Counted from the first letter of the stretch, positions 42,138-50,415 are shown. The stretch is 64,000 nt of DNA from Saprospiraceae bacterium (GCA_020436935.1 JAGQWX010000024.1:1-64000), one strand, 5' to 3'. Notes: generated by a model from the letters alone, not told the origin. Made by a program: numbers and translations.

Positions 42138-43046
42138 TTATTCCAGTACAATGGCTGTTTGAAAGAATTTTATGATTTCTTCATGAGAAGGCTGATTTAC
42201 CGGGCGCACCAGTCTGAAGCCAACATTGGGCGCATCGGTATTCCACCAAATGCTTTTGGGCAGATTGGGGTCACGTTCCTGCCATTTTGCAGAAGATCGC
42301 ACCCGGCTTGTGCAGGTACAATTTTCAGGGCCGTCATAGAACGAGCCTCCTTTTACCGATCGGCCATGTTTGGAGGTTGGTCTCACCCAGGGATCCTTCT
42401 CTTCAGCAACTGAAGCCGGATAATCCGCCTGGTATTGATCCATGGTCCACTCGGCTACATTGCCCAGCATATCGAACAAACCAAGGTCATTGGGCAGTTT
42501 TTCTCCGGACTTGTGGTATTTATCACCGCTATTGCCTGCGTGCCAGGCCACTTCATCAATGTTATTTTTGGATTTTTTTCGTCCCAGACAGGCGTATTCC
42601 CACTCGGCTTCAGTTGGGAGACGATAAAACGAACCGGTTTTATAATACAGCCATTCACAAAATCTCAACGCTCCCTGCTGAGTAGCGCTCACCGCCGGAA
42701 AGCCGCCGGTAGATCCCATGCCAAAAGTATAGTCTATGTATTGTGGAGTGGGTCGCGAGATGGCATCCACGCTGTAAGTCCCTCCCGTCCAGGAACTTAT
42801 GGGTGTATCATTCACCCGATGTTGAAACAATGTGAAGGCGTCGTAAGACAATTCCTTCTCTCCCATCCAAAATGGGGAAATCTCAAAAGATCGCCCTTCT
42901 TTTTTAAATTTTCCGCCATCGATCAAAACGAGGTCAAAAACAACATTTGAACCCGGAATCTGAACGCTTTCTCTTTTATCGGAATACAGTACCAGTGAAG
43001 TGCATAAGATCAAAAGACCAATAAGGAATGTGAATCCTCTTTTCAT
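42138..43046 (-). CDS. Exported SUMF1/formylglycine-generating-enzyme-fold protein
   Basis: A 302-residue secreted protein. The signal segment is GFTFLIGLLILCTSLVLYS. The fold is recognised from SPFWMGEKELSYDAFTLF, LPTEAEWEYACLG, LPNDLGLFDMLGNVAEWTMDQY and GRSVKGGSFYDGPENCTCTSRVRSS, ending NVGFRLVRP. In true FGE the two active-site Cys lie as CxxxxC just after GGSF; here the Cys are at a CTC further on. So it may not be a formylglycine-generating enzyme but one of the many SUMF1-fold proteins (for example GldJ/K- or PvdO-like). It heads the operon with the Gfo/Idh and Hyi-like genes. Confidence 0.88.
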   Translation of the reverse strand: MKRGFTFLIGLLILCTSLVLYSDKRESVQIPGSNVVFDLVLIDGGKFKKEGRSFEISPFWMGEKELSYDAFTLFQHRVNDTPISSWTGGTYSVDAISRPTPQYIDYTFGMGSTGGFPAVSATQQGALRFCEWLYYKTGSFYRLPTEAEWEYACLGRKKSKNNIDEVAWHAGNSGDKYHKSGEKLPNDLGLFDMLGNVAEWTMDQYQADYPASVAEEKDPWVRPTSKHGRSVKGGSFYDGPENCTCTSRVRSSAKWQERDPNLPKSIWWNTDAPNVGFRLVRPVNQPSHEEIIKFFQTAIVLE

Positions 43047-43216
43047 ATAAATATTCAGGCTTTAAACGACAAGTGTCTTGCGTGAAACCTTATTCACCAA
43101 TCACGCAAGCGCCCAAATATACCAAATATTACTTCACCATCTCAAAGGATTCCAAAAATTAAATGGCGATTTAAGAATAAATATCATGCAATATTGAAAG
43201 GCCATTATTTCCCAGA

Positions 43217-43795
43217 TCAATCATTCAATCCCTTGCCCTCGAGGATCATTTCTCTACTGCCAGCGATCCTTGTTTCGCGTGTCTTGCTCTGTTTAGCACT
43301 GGAGAAATGCAACAAATACGCACGTTGTCTACCAGGTGTGAGCTTGTAAAAGGCATCTTCTAAAACGTGATCATTTTTCAAGGCTGTTGAAAACTCTTCG
43401 CACATCTCAAACTCATCGGTCTTCTTCATTTCAACTTTTAAGCCCGCTTCTTCAATCTCTATGGCATTCCTGATGTAATTTTTGAGTATGGCTTCTTTTT
43501 GCCTGATCTCTGATAAGGAAGTAAATCTGATCTGTCTTGCAGCCTGTACATTCGCTGTCTGTTGGATGAGCAATTGATGTTCGTCAGCCATGAGCACTCC
43601 CTTAAAAAACAGATATGCACAATAGTCTTTGAATGCATGGATGAGCACAATGTTTTTCCCGTTCAGCGAATAGCATGGATTGCCCCATTTCAATTCTTCC
43701 TCCAAATTGCAATCCAATACAATGGCCCTCAACATTTCCATTTCCTCCTGCCAGGAAGTAGCCCTGGCCATAAACTTATCTACTTTGGTATTCAT
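43217..43795 (-). CDS. YdeI/OmdA-type protein (DUF1801-like plus C-terminal domain)
   Basis: A 192-residue protein. The N-terminal half (WQEEMEMLRAIVLDCNLEEELKWGNPCYSLNGKNIVLIHAFKDYCAYLFFKGVLMADEH) is the DUF1801 fold with the WGNPCY motif. The C-terminal half (FSTALKNDHVLEDAFYKLTPGRQRAYLLHFSSAKQSKTRETRI) is the bacteriocin-protection OmdA/YdeI domain, complete with LTPGRQRAYLLH. The function is unknown apart from reported links to antimicrobial-peptide tolerance. It follows a DoxX gene by 11 bp and belongs to the ArsR-headed operon. Confidence 0.9.
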   Translation of the reverse strand: MNTKVDKFMARATSWQEEMEMLRAIVLDCNLEEELKWGNPCYSLNGKNIVLIHAFKDYCAYLFFKGVLMADEHQLLIQQTANVQAARQIRFTSLSEIRQKEAILKNYIRNAIEIEEAGLKVEMKKTDEFEMCEEFSTALKNDHVLEDAFYKLTPGRQRAYLLHFSSAKQSKTRETRIAGSREMILEGKGLND

Positions 43796-43806
43796 ACTTT
43801 TACTAT

Positions 43807-44184
43807 TTAAGCCACTTTTACTTTTTTGTCATCTGGCCTGAAGAACCAGGACACGATCGTCAGCACCAAAAGCAAGAGTGCCGGAAAATTTTCTGCCAGG
43901 GCATTACCTGCAGCGATATGAGAAAATATAGCCCCTGACATGGTAAAAAAGAATCCGGCATATGCCCATTCTTTAAGCAATGGACGTTTGGGTATGAGCA
44001 CAGCAATGACCCCTAGTATTTTCCAGATGCCCAGCAGGGTCAAAAAATACAATGGATAGCCCAATTCTACAATAAACTTAGTCTCTTCTTCCAGGTGCAT
44101 GATTTGGACTATTCCTGTGGAGACCATACCGAGCGACATCCAAATGGTGGCTACCCAGTAAATGATTTTATTTCGTTTGCTCAT
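43807..44184 (-). CDS. DoxX-family membrane protein
   Basis: A 125-residue protein with four hydrophobic spans (IIYWVATIWMSLGMVSTGIVQI, LGYPLYFLTLLGIWKILGVIAVLI, AYAGFFFTMSGAIFSHIAAG, PALLLLVLTIVSWFF). The order of a conserved GIVQI, YPLYFLTLLGIWKILGVIAVL and H(I)AAG is typical of the DoxX-like group. The role is unsettled; in bacteria it is linked to thiol/quinone metabolism. The gene is between the SRPBCC gene (2 bp away) and the YdeI-like gene in the operon. Confidence 0.9.
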   Translation of the reverse strand: MSKRNKIIYWVATIWMSLGMVSTGIVQIMHLEEETKFIVELGYPLYFLTLLGIWKILGVIAVLIPKRPLLKEWAYAGFFFTMSGAIFSHIAAGNALAENFPALLLLVLTIVSWFFRPDDKKVKVA

Positions 44185-44186
44185 CT

Positions 44187-44648
44187 TTATTGGTTTTTCA
44201 ATATTTTTTCAAGTCTGGTGTGTGCCATGTTGATGCCTTGGGCAAATGGCAATTTGAGCAACCGGTCACGGTCAGCAACCGATTTGAATATCATGTGCAT
44301 GGTCAGTTTGCTTTTGTCCTTCCCATCCTCTTCAAAAGTAAAAAACTCGAGTTGGACAGGAAATCCCGTTCCAGGCATCTCAAAAGTCCTTGTCATTGCT
44401 TTATTGGTTTCGCAATGATGAATGACTCCATTGAAGTGGTGCTCATTGCCCATTGGGTCGGTGGTGATAAATTGATAACTTCCGTGAGGCTTCGCATCCA
44501 GTTTAATAACTTTTGTGCCCATCCACTCTTCGAGTAATTCTGCCTCCACATATGCCTTAAATAAAAGCGCGACGGGCAAATCAAACTCGCGGGTCACGGT
44601 GATATCGTGTCTTCCTTCGACAGCGTGGATTTTAGTTTTTAATTCCAT
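44187..44648 (-). CDS. SRPBCC/AHSA1-domain protein
   Basis: A 153-residue START-like-fold protein. It has HDITVTREFDLPVALLFKAYVEAELLEEWMGTKVIKLDAKPHGSYQFITTDPMGN, the standard activator-of-Hsp90 (AHSA1-like) pattern, and ends PFAQGINMAHTRLEKIL. The cavity may bind a hydrophobic ligand. Its stop is followed within 2 bp by the DoxX start, and its own start overlaps the ArsR stop by one base, so they are tightly coupled. ArsR-SRPBCC pairs are common and the ligand is rarely known. Confidence 0.9.
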   Translation of the reverse strand: MELKTKIHAVEGRHDITVTREFDLPVALLFKAYVEAELLEEWMGTKVIKLDAKPHGSYQFITTDPMGNEHHFNGVIHHCETNKAMTRTFEMPGTGFPVQLEFFTFEEDGKDKSKLTMHMIFKSVADRDRLLKLPFAQGINMAHTRLEKILKNQ

Positions 44649-44971
44649 TATTCTTCGGTTTTATACTTTTTCATAACTTCTTCCAGCTTATTGAATCTGG
44701 TTTCCCACATCATTCTGAATGGCTCAATAAAATCGGCTATTTCCTTCATTTTCATAGGATTTAAACTGTAATAAACCTCCCTGCCATTTTGCTCTTGCCG
44801 GAGCAATTCGCACTCCGTGAGTATTTGTAAATGTTTAGAGACGGTGGGACGTGCGGTATCAAAGTTGCCTGCTATGGCTCCGGCTGTCATGGCCTGTGAG
44901 GCCAACAACAACAGGATGGTTCGTCTTGTAGGATCAGCTATGGCCTGAAAAACATCGCGTCTTAAGTTCAT
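44648..44971 (-). CDS. ArsR-family transcriptional regulator
   Basis: A 107-residue winged-helix repressor. The recognition part is [66 protein letters not shown], the complete HTH_5 consensus. No metal-binding Cys motif (ELCVC) is present; this is the SRPBCC-associated, metal-independent subgroup. It is the first gene of the operon and two tandem dyads upstream are probably its own operators. Confidence 0.95.
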   Translation of the reverse strand: MNLRRDVFQAIADPTRRTILLLLASQAMTAGAIAGNFDTARPTVSKHLQILTECELLRQEQNGREVYYSLNPMKMKEIADFIEPFRMMWETRFNKLEEVMKKYKTEE

Positions 44972-44973
44972 AT

Positions 44974-45017
44974 GTAGCTATTTGACTACACAAGTATATA
45001 TGTAGTCATTTAACTAC
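44974..45017 (-). promoter_or_regulatory. Tandem operator-like dyads and promoter of the ArsR operon
   Basis: Two related inverted repeats: GTAGCTATTTGACTAC (44974-44989) and GTAGTCATTTAACTAC (45002-45017). The minus strand between them reads TATACTTG (44991-44998), one mismatch from the -7 consensus, so the two dyads bracket the promoter. This is typical of ArsR autorepression. The dyads are seen directly; binding is inference. Confidence 0.7.
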
Positions 45018-45176
45018 GCAATTTTTTCTTGATATTTTTTTAGTGAATCGCAAAAAAGAGGTAGAGGGCTGTTAAATCTGTTGTAAAATTTTGGGATAGG
45101 AAGGGTGTGAATGGAACGCTGGGTATGTATGAGGGAATCGATAAAAGTAGGTAGTTTTTCGTAGACCTGTCAAAAA

Positions 45177-45200
45177 GTGGTCAGACAGGTGTCTGACCAC
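45177..45200. repeat. Intergenic hairpin GTGGTCAGACA/TGTCTGACCAC
   Basis: A perfect 11-bp inverted repeat with a 2-nt spacer. An alternative pairing of ACCTGTC (45165-45171) with GACAGGT (45184-45190) is possible. It lies in the 328-bp gap upstream of the ArsR operon and beyond the stop of the DUF4403-like gene. The remainder of that gap shows no gene. It resembles in style the hairpins at 9506 and 62433, but the sequences are only loosely related. Confidence 0.6.
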
Positions 45201-45299
45201 CCCTATGCCCTACTTAGTTTTTCTTTCAAATAAAATACGTAGAATTACCGGAAATAATGAATTAGAATCTCCCGGCTATAAGAAGAAGAACAGCGCATC

Positions 45300-46517
45300 T
45301 TATACCACCTGCTGTCCCCCAACCAATACCTCGATATTTAGGTTTTGGTACTCCATGACTCCCTCAATCCCCGGATCAGTCACCAGCAACTCATTAAGTT
45401 TTACCCGCTGAAAGTCAATTTTAAAACTGGCTTCTTTTTGGTGAAAGACAAATGGCTTTAGTTTATCGAGAAAATCATTGATGACTTTATTGACATCCAG
45501 TGGAAAAAGTTCTTCTATCTGGGATTCAATAAACGAAGCAAATAATGGAGCTCCCAGCTTATGGATGAAAGATTTTGGTTTGACTTTGAGGTCCAGGTCT
45601 TTGACGTACAATCTTTGTTCATGCTCATTGAAGTGGATGCCTGTTTTCAAAGTGAAGGTGGATTCTATGGGCTTGTCCAGCTCACCGACCAGTGCAAGAA
45701 ATTGCGGATCGGTTTGCACATACAATTGTGTGAGGTTCACCTCTCTTCCACCGAATTCCCGGGATTGCATCTGTTGAAACATAATGGATTTGAGACTTTC
45801 TTCTTCCAGGGTAAAATGTACAAAACCCAGTGATTGTTTGTCCAGTTGATCTACCCATCTGAATTGTTTTTTCACTTTGGTTTTGTTGACTTCCGATGTG
45901 ATTTGCAATATCGGATCGAGGCCCAGATTGATACAAATATTGCCATCCTGGGTATTGAAGTTTTCCAGAACAAAACTCTTCGGAATGACCTGAACGTGAA
46001 CGCCTTCCGGCAGGTGTTTAGAAGTTTCTATTTGAAGTTTATTGAGATTTTCATCGATCATCTGATTGAAATTGAGCAATGGCTTGAGTTTGGCGTCAAT
46101 TGCACCACAAATCGATGGTTCATAGTATTTCAAACCCAGGTCTGTCAGTTTTTCAACAGGTATATCAAAAATACCAATATCAAGCCTAGGTTTTTCAAGC
46201 CATTTGTATCCTGTAATGGAAGTATGGGTGCTTGTCCTCAACTCTTCATCGATGTTCACTTCAATTTTGATATCTGCAGCAATAGCACCATTGGCTTCTG
46301 CAGTAAACAATCCATCTCCTTTTTTGAGGGTCACTTCCAGTGGGGCAGAAAGTAAAACATCATTTTCATTGAGAGCCACTGCAACTTTTCCATTTCTTTT
46401 AAGGGCAACGGTCACTTTGTTGGTTTCTCCCGTATTCTGGTCAAATATCTGATCCAGCTGGGCATTGATCAATTGTGAAAGGTAGTCTTGAGATATCTTG
46501 GTTTGAATGATAATCAT
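45300..46517 (-). CDS. DUF4403-like protein
   Basis: A 405-residue beta-rich protein from the ATG at 46517. A TTG-initiated extension to 46595 would add a hydrophobic N-terminus (LFFKTLNICIIYLFLNLINLQ), which could be a signal or membrane anchor but starts in a very AT-rich promoter-like region. DUF4403 features: ISQDYLSQLINAQLDQIF, TGYKWLEKPRLDIGIFDIPVEKLTDLGL, and LYVKDLDLKVKPKSFIHKLGAPLFASFIESQIEELFPLDVNKVINDFLDKL. The family resembles lipid-binding TULIP proteins. Usual members carry a lipoprotein signal, so either the start is unresolved or this copy is cytoplasmic. Confidence 0.65.
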   Translation of the reverse strand: MIIIQTKISQDYLSQLINAQLDQIFDQNTGETNKVTVALKRNGKVAVALNENDVLLSAPLEVTLKKGDGLFTAEANGAIAADIKIEVNIDEELRTSTHTSITGYKWLEKPRLDIGIFDIPVEKLTDLGLKYYEPSICGAIDAKLKPLLNFNQMIDENLNKLQIETSKHLPEGVHVQVIPKSFVLENFNTQDGNICINLGLDPILQITSEVNKTKVKKQFRWVDQLDKQSLGFVHFTLEEESLKSIMFQQMQSREFGGREVNLTQLYVQTDPQFLALVGELDKPIESTFTLKTGIHFNEHEQRLYVKDLDLKVKPKSFIHKLGAPLFASFIESQIEELFPLDVNKVINDFLDKLKPFVFHQKEASFKIDFQRVKLNELLVTDPGIEGVMEYQNLNIEVLVGGQQVV

Positions 46518-46696
46518 CTGTAAGTTTATGAGGTTTAAAAATAAATATATTATACAAATATTTAATGTTTTAAAAAACAAATTCTTTTTTCCCAATACCT
46601 AACCGCACTTTTTCAGTCAGCATTTACTTTAGAAGCAACTTAGAGGGCCAATAAGTTCTTAGATTTTCTAATTTTAAACTATCTAAACTTGACAAT

Positions 46697-46903
46697 ATGA
46701 AGATTAAAGAGCATACAGTTGAAGCATAATTTGATCAATTTGATGCCGATCGACAAAAAGTGAAGAATGCCCTAAGGCAGATGTTGGCCAAAATCCTATT
46801 TACAAAAATGCCAATAAGGTAAATCCGTAACTTTTTCCCGTGGAAAACGCTGAAAGCTGCGCAGAAATCCGCCGAACAATTTCTTGGTTTGCTCAATTCA
46901 TAA
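46697..46903 (+). pseudogene. Possible small decayed gene with two in-frame stops
   Basis: A single frame of 69 codons beginning ATG has in-frame TAA codons after 10 and 41 codons and ends in TAA. The pieces look like coding sequence: KIKEHTVEA, then FDQFDADRQKVKNALRQMLA, then IRNFFPWKTLKAAQKSAEQF. The middle part also reads well in another frame (VGQNPIYKNANKVNP), so a frameshift is possible as well. No family is recognised. It may be the remnant of a small gene or chance. Confidence 0.25.
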
Positions 46904-47020
46904 AAATCCTTTGCTATTGCGAGATATTTAATGCTATTCTAATTTAAAATAACACTTAAAAACCATGGCTCATATGCGACCTACCGAAAACCCATTATGC
47001 CAATACACCCCTCGACAGTC

Positions 47021-47095
47021 TTTCAATTTTCAATTTTCAAATCTCAAATTTCAAATCTCAATTTTCAAACCTCAATTTTCAAACCTCAAATTTGA
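47021..47095. repeat. Degenerate TCAAATTTCAAATC-type low-complexity repeat
   Basis: About 75 bp made of variants of TCAATTTTCAAA and TCAAATTTCAAACC placed head to tail just upstream of an oxidoreductase gene. Units are imperfect and of uneven length. It looks like a slippage-derived array rather than a CRISPR or regulatory array. Confidence 0.7.
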
Positions 47096-47139
47096 ACTCT
47101 TTTAACATGGTCTCATTATATTGTTGATCAAATACAATT

Positions 47140-48099
47140 ATGAAATCTATTATTCTTACTAAGCCCGGACTTGAAAACGAATTGACTTACATCGAAATGC
47201 CCATGCCCCACGCCGGTCAGGGAGAAGTTGTGGTCAAGGTAAAGGCTTTTTCCATCAATCCCGTGGACATCAAAACCAGGAAGGGAGGAGCAATGTACAA
47301 AAGGATTCAGGATGATGGGCCGGCCATTTTGGGTTGGGATATTGCCGGAGTAGTAAGTTCTGTCGGTGAAGGCGTCACCGCCTTTAAAGTTGGAGACCGT
47401 GTATTTGGCCTGGTCAACTTTCCAGGTCATGGCAGAGCGTACGCAGAATATGTGGCGGCACCTGCAAGCCATCTTGCCCTCCAACCAAAAAACATAGGTT
47501 TTGAAGCAGCAGCAGCTTCGACACTCGCAGCCTTGACCGCATATCAGGTGCTCAAAAAATATGTGAAATCAGGAGATACCGTGCTCATTCAGGCAGCTGC
47601 AGGCGGTGTTGGCCATTTTGCGGTCCAAATTGCTAAAATATTGGGCGCCAAAACCCTTGGTGTCGCGTCAGGAAAAAATGAAGCATTTCTCAAAACTCTG
47701 AGCCTGGATACGTTCATTGACTACACAAAGAAGGACTTCACCACGGAAATAGATGAGGTAAATTTCGCTCTGGACTCGCAAGGCGGTGATGTTTTATTGA
47801 ACTCTATCAAAAAAGTAAAAAGTGGCGGTAGCGTCATTGCCATTGCCACAACGATGACGCCGGAAATCAAAGATCTGGCAAGCAAAAGGAATGTCAGCGT
47901 GGACTTCCAGCTGGTGGAAAGCAATGGAGAAGATATGCAACAAATAGCTCTTTGGCTGGAATCCGGGCAAATCAAACCACATATCGATAAGGTCTATGGC
48001 TTTCACGAAATCGAGTCCGCACATCAACACATTTTGTCGGGTCACACCAGAGGCAAAGTGGTGGTTCAAACGCCGACTGCCGGAAATATAGCGCTGTAA
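47140..48099 (+). CDS. Zinc-independent MDR / quinone oxidoreductase-like protein
   Basis: A 319-residue NADPH-dependent medium-chain dehydrogenase/reductase. It has LGWDIAGVVSSVGEGVTAFKVGDRVFGLVNFPGHGRAYAEYVAAPASHLALQPKN, the NADPH loop AAAGGVGHFAVQIAKILGAKTLGVAS, and ends LSGHTRGKVVVQ, all typical of the quinone oxidoreductase and reticulon-4-interacting protein subgroup. The catalytic-zinc Cys/His ligands of alcohol dehydrogenases are absent. It reduces alkenals or quinones in known members. It is convergent with the YdjC-like gene. Confidence 0.92.
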   Translation: MKSIILTKPGLENELTYIEMPMPHAGQGEVVVKVKAFSINPVDIKTRKGGAMYKRIQDDGPAILGWDIAGVVSSVGEGVTAFKVGDRVFGLVNFPGHGRAYAEYVAAPASHLALQPKNIGFEAAAASTLAALTAYQVLKKYVKSGDTVLIQAAAGGVGHFAVQIAKILGAKTLGVASGKNEAFLKTLSLDTFIDYTKKDFTTEIDEVNFALDSQGGDVLLNSIKKVKSGGSVIAIATTMTPEIKDLASKRNVSVDFQLVESNGEDMQQIALWLESGQIKPHIDKVYGFHEIESAHQHILSGHTRGKVVVQTPTAGNIAL

Positions 48100-48106
48100 C
48101 TTTAGC

Positions 48107-49093
48107 TTATTTCAAAGCTTTACGACGTTTTGCAATCTCTCTCCAGGTGGTGATGATGATGTTGTTTTTCTGAATGTAATCGGACAACTTTGGGTCTATC
48201 ATGGCAAGCATATCACCTCTTCGTGTTGTTGTCGAGTTGGAAATATTCGGGAAAACTTCTGTGGGCCAGGTGCAATGCATGATGACCATGGTAAGTCCGG
48301 GTTTTAGTTTTTCAATCGACGAAATGTAGAGGTTTGTTTTGTATGCCTGTAATGTGGCCTCGTCCATGGAATCGTCGCCTTTCCAATCATAAGAGACATT
48401 ATGCAGGTCATCGAGCACCGGGAGACCTGCCTGCCAAAGCTTTTGGCCAATCATGGTCGTCATTTCCTTTGTCAGTCCGGTAGCGCTTGTGGTCTCCAAA
48501 ATCATGGTGTTGTGCCCTCCCGGAAACATGACCGGAATGCCTTCCTCCATACCAACTTTGAGATAACGTTCAAGATAATCCGGCCTTGCAAATAAAGTCC
48601 CCATGTGACTGTCCATGTGGGTTGGTTCCCATCCCATGGTTCTGCTTCTTTCGAGTTGGGCCCTGATTTCCTTTTCAATTTCGTCGGGGGAGGCATGCGT
48701 GGCTGTCTCTTGTACAGATGGCCACATGGCTCCCTCCACATCCACCAAACCGGGGACATTGGGCTTGCCCATTAAAGGACCCCATCTGTAATCCTCCCAT
48801 TCAGACGTTAGAGTAAGATGAAGACCTGCATCGACTTCAGGATGTTTTTTGAGATAATGAAAAAAACCTGGAATCCATGGGCAGGGCATCATCATGCTGA
48901 CACTGCTGGCGACGCCATTTTCCATGGCTTCTATAGCCCCTTTGTTGGATTCATAACTCATTCCTACATCGTCAACGTGTAGTATCAGCACCTTGGCATC
49001 GGCAGGAAAACCAAGTTTCTCCGCATAAGATTGAGCTGATAAGTGTATGGAAATAAGGCAAATAAATAGGAAAAGAGTGATGCGCTGTGACAT
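48107..49093 (-). CDS. Secreted YdjC/ChbG-like carbohydrate deacetylase
   Basis: A 328-residue exported protein. The ATG at 49093 gives the signal ITLFLFICLISIHLSAQ, and a -7 element TAAGTTTG lies 27 bp upstream; the GTG at 49111 is rejected. The YdjC signature is VLILHVDDVGMSYESNKGAIEAMENGVASSVSMMMPCPW, with DAGLHLTLTSEW and PTHMDSHMGTLF giving the Asp-His-His metal site. Known members remove acetyl groups from chitooligosaccharides or diacetylated sugars. The secreted location suggests a glycan in the environment or cell wall; substrate unknown. Confidence 0.9.
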   Translation of the reverse strand: MSQRITLFLFICLISIHLSAQSYAEKLGFPADAKVLILHVDDVGMSYESNKGAIEAMENGVASSVSMMMPCPWIPGFFHYLKKHPEVDAGLHLTLTSEWEDYRWGPLMGKPNVPGLVDVEGAMWPSVQETATHASPDEIEKEIRAQLERSRTMGWEPTHMDSHMGTLFARPDYLERYLKVGMEEGIPVMFPGGHNTMILETTSATGLTKEMTTMIGQKLWQAGLPVLDDLHNVSYDWKGDDSMDEATLQAYKTNLYISSIEKLKPGLTMVIMHCTWPTEVFPNISNSTTTRRGDMLAMIDPKLSDYIQKNNIIITTWREIAKRRKALK

Positions 49094-49119
49094 GATTTGA
49101 AATTGTACCACAAAATAAT

Positions 49120-49127
49120 CAAACTTA
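49120..49127 (-). promoter_or_regulatory. Promoter -7 element of the YdjC-like gene
   Basis: The minus strand reads TAAGTTTG, a TAnnTTTG match 27 bp before the ATG at 49093. The -33 element is not clear. Confidence 0.45.
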
Positions 49128-49156
49128 TGTCACGAAAAAACTGAATGGAAGTGGAT

Positions 49157-49519
49157 CTATTCCATTCTTTCAAGTATTAATCTATTTGGGGTTAGTTCGA
49201 TTATTTTATAATGGAGCATTTGCCCCAACATCAGGCTATTCTCCACCACGAGGTTATCTTTTTTTAAAACATATTTAATATTGTATAGATTGTAAGATAC
49301 TGGAGCCATGCCACACCAACCCGAAGAATTTACTTTTGCCTTTCTATTTTCCAGAAAGATATAGCCAGGGCTATTTTTATCCAGACTTGACTTTTTATGC
49401 ATTATTACCAGATTATCCATGTACTCAATGTCTTGCCAAATCCCAATGAGATCGAATTCTTCGCTAGTTTGACAGGCTTCAAAGCTTAGAACAAAAAGGA
49501 AAAACAATGCATATCTCAT
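49157..49519 (-). CDS. Small putative lipoprotein
   Basis: A 120-residue protein of unknown function. The N-terminus YALFFLFVLSFEAC fits a lipoprotein signal with Cys16 as the lipidated residue. The mature part has IGIWQDIEYMDNLVIMHKKS and ends LHYKIIELTPNRLILERM, a small lipocalin-like beta pattern shared with many short Bacteroidota lipoproteins. It stands alone between the YdjC-like gene and the ABC exporter. Confidence 0.55.
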   Translation of the reverse strand: MRYALFFLFVLSFEACQTSEEFDLIGIWQDIEYMDNLVIMHKKSSLDKNSPGYIFLENRKAKVNSSGWCGMAPVSYNLYNIKYVLKKDNLVVENSLMLGQMLHYKIIELTPNRLILERME

Positions 49520-49626
49520 GATAGAAATTTATTCACTGAGACGTCTTTTGGTATTGATCGAGTTGGGTTGAACATAAATATATTAAGCTTCAAACACCCG
49601 TCAAAATAAAATATCAATCAATTATT

Positions 49627-50415
49627 TCAACCATGGTGATCTGCCACCTGCCAATATTTAATAGTACCCCAAATACCGGCTACCAAAGTACAAATGTAAA
49701 TGACATTACCAATGATTCCTACATTCATGCCAGGGTCCTCAAAAGCAAGTGCCGACAACGCGGGAATTGTCCAGGGAAAAAAAGGACCCATACCAATCGT
49801 TGTCACAAGATTTCCAACAATCAAAGCTATGATGCAAGCTGCAAGCGGCGCCATAATGCCTTTAAAAACAGACGCTAAAATGGCGAAAGGTGCAGTAATC
49901 ATCACAGTCATCAGACTCATAAGCATAAACTTCATGGACATATCCCAAACCAGTTGGTCTTCAGCTTGCAAATCCAATATCCAGCCTGAAACTAAAACAA
50001 CCAACAACATGACCATCAACAGTAATAAACTCCACATAAAACTGATGATGAACTTGGCGCTCACGATTTTCCACCTTTGGGTAGGCAAGGCCAATAAGTC
50101 CTTCATCGTATTTTCAGAGTACTCCCTTCCAAATACAAAAGAGATCACGAATCCGGATCCTACCATACCCAATCCGGCTCCAGCCTGCAACACAGCCATA
50201 AAAAATCCATTCCACTCGTAGTCAACGAACATACCCGTTTTCATACTGAACATGCCTGAACTCGTCGCCATTTCAGGCGTTTTTCCAAGGTACAACATGA
50301 AAGCCAGCATTAAAGGCATGAATACAAAAAGTGTGGCGCTCCAGGTCACAGCATGGAGGTGCTTTAATTTCATCCATTCTGCAGCAATGGCATCGCTCCA
50401 TCTGATATTATTCAT
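49627..50415 (-). CDS. ABC-2 type transporter permease
   Basis: A 262-residue membrane protein with six spans, the partner of the ATPase upstream. The segment FVFGREYSENTMKDLLALPTQRWKIVSAKFI is the typical cytoplasmic ABC-2 motif. Spans include LLLLMVMLLVVLVSGWIL and IMAPLAACIIALIVGNLVTTIG. The ATG at 50415 overlaps the ATPase stop by 8 bp; an alternative ATG at 50427 would overlap by 20 bp. It probably exports a toxic or antibiotic compound given its TetR-type regulation, but the substrate is not evident. Confidence 0.9.
   Translation of the reverse strand: MNNIRWSDAIAAEWMKLKHLHAVTWSATLFVFMPLMLAFMLYLGKTPEMATSSGMFSMKTGMFVDYEWNGFFMAVLQAGAGLGMVGSGFVISFVFGREYSENTMKDLLALPTQRWKIVSAKFIISFMWSLLLLMVMLLVVLVSGWILDLQAEDQLVWDMSMKFMLMSLMTVMITAPFAILASVFKGIMAPLAACIIALIVGNLVTTIGMGPFFPWTIPALSALAFEDPGMNVGIIGNVIYICTLVAGIWGTIKYWQVADHHG

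Larger units (their letters stand above)
46518..47139. other. Long intergenic region with a decayed frame and degenerate repeats
   Basis: About 620 bp between the divergent DUF4403-like and quinone-oxidoreductase-like genes. It contains the possible pseudogene at 46697 and the low-complexity stretch at 47021. No complete gene is visible. A weak -7 candidate TATATTGT lies about 20 bp before the 47140 start. Confidence 0.5.

Noticed and set aside
42435-42950. 171-codon frame antisense to the SUMF1-like gene
   Set aside because: No recognisable domain, and the opposite strand carries a complete signal peptide and fold.
42138-43046. True formylglycine-generating enzyme for sulfatases
   Set aside because: The two catalytic Cys are not in the FGE spacing and no sulfatase gene is in the window.
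46518-46595. TTG-initiated N-terminal extension of the DUF4403-like protein
   Set aside because: Hydrophobic and tempting as an anchor, but it begins in AT-rich promoter-like DNA with a TTG codon; kept as an alternative only.
47021-47095. Possible CRISPR or regulatory repeat array
   Set aside because: Units are low-complexity, irregular in length and have no unique spacers.
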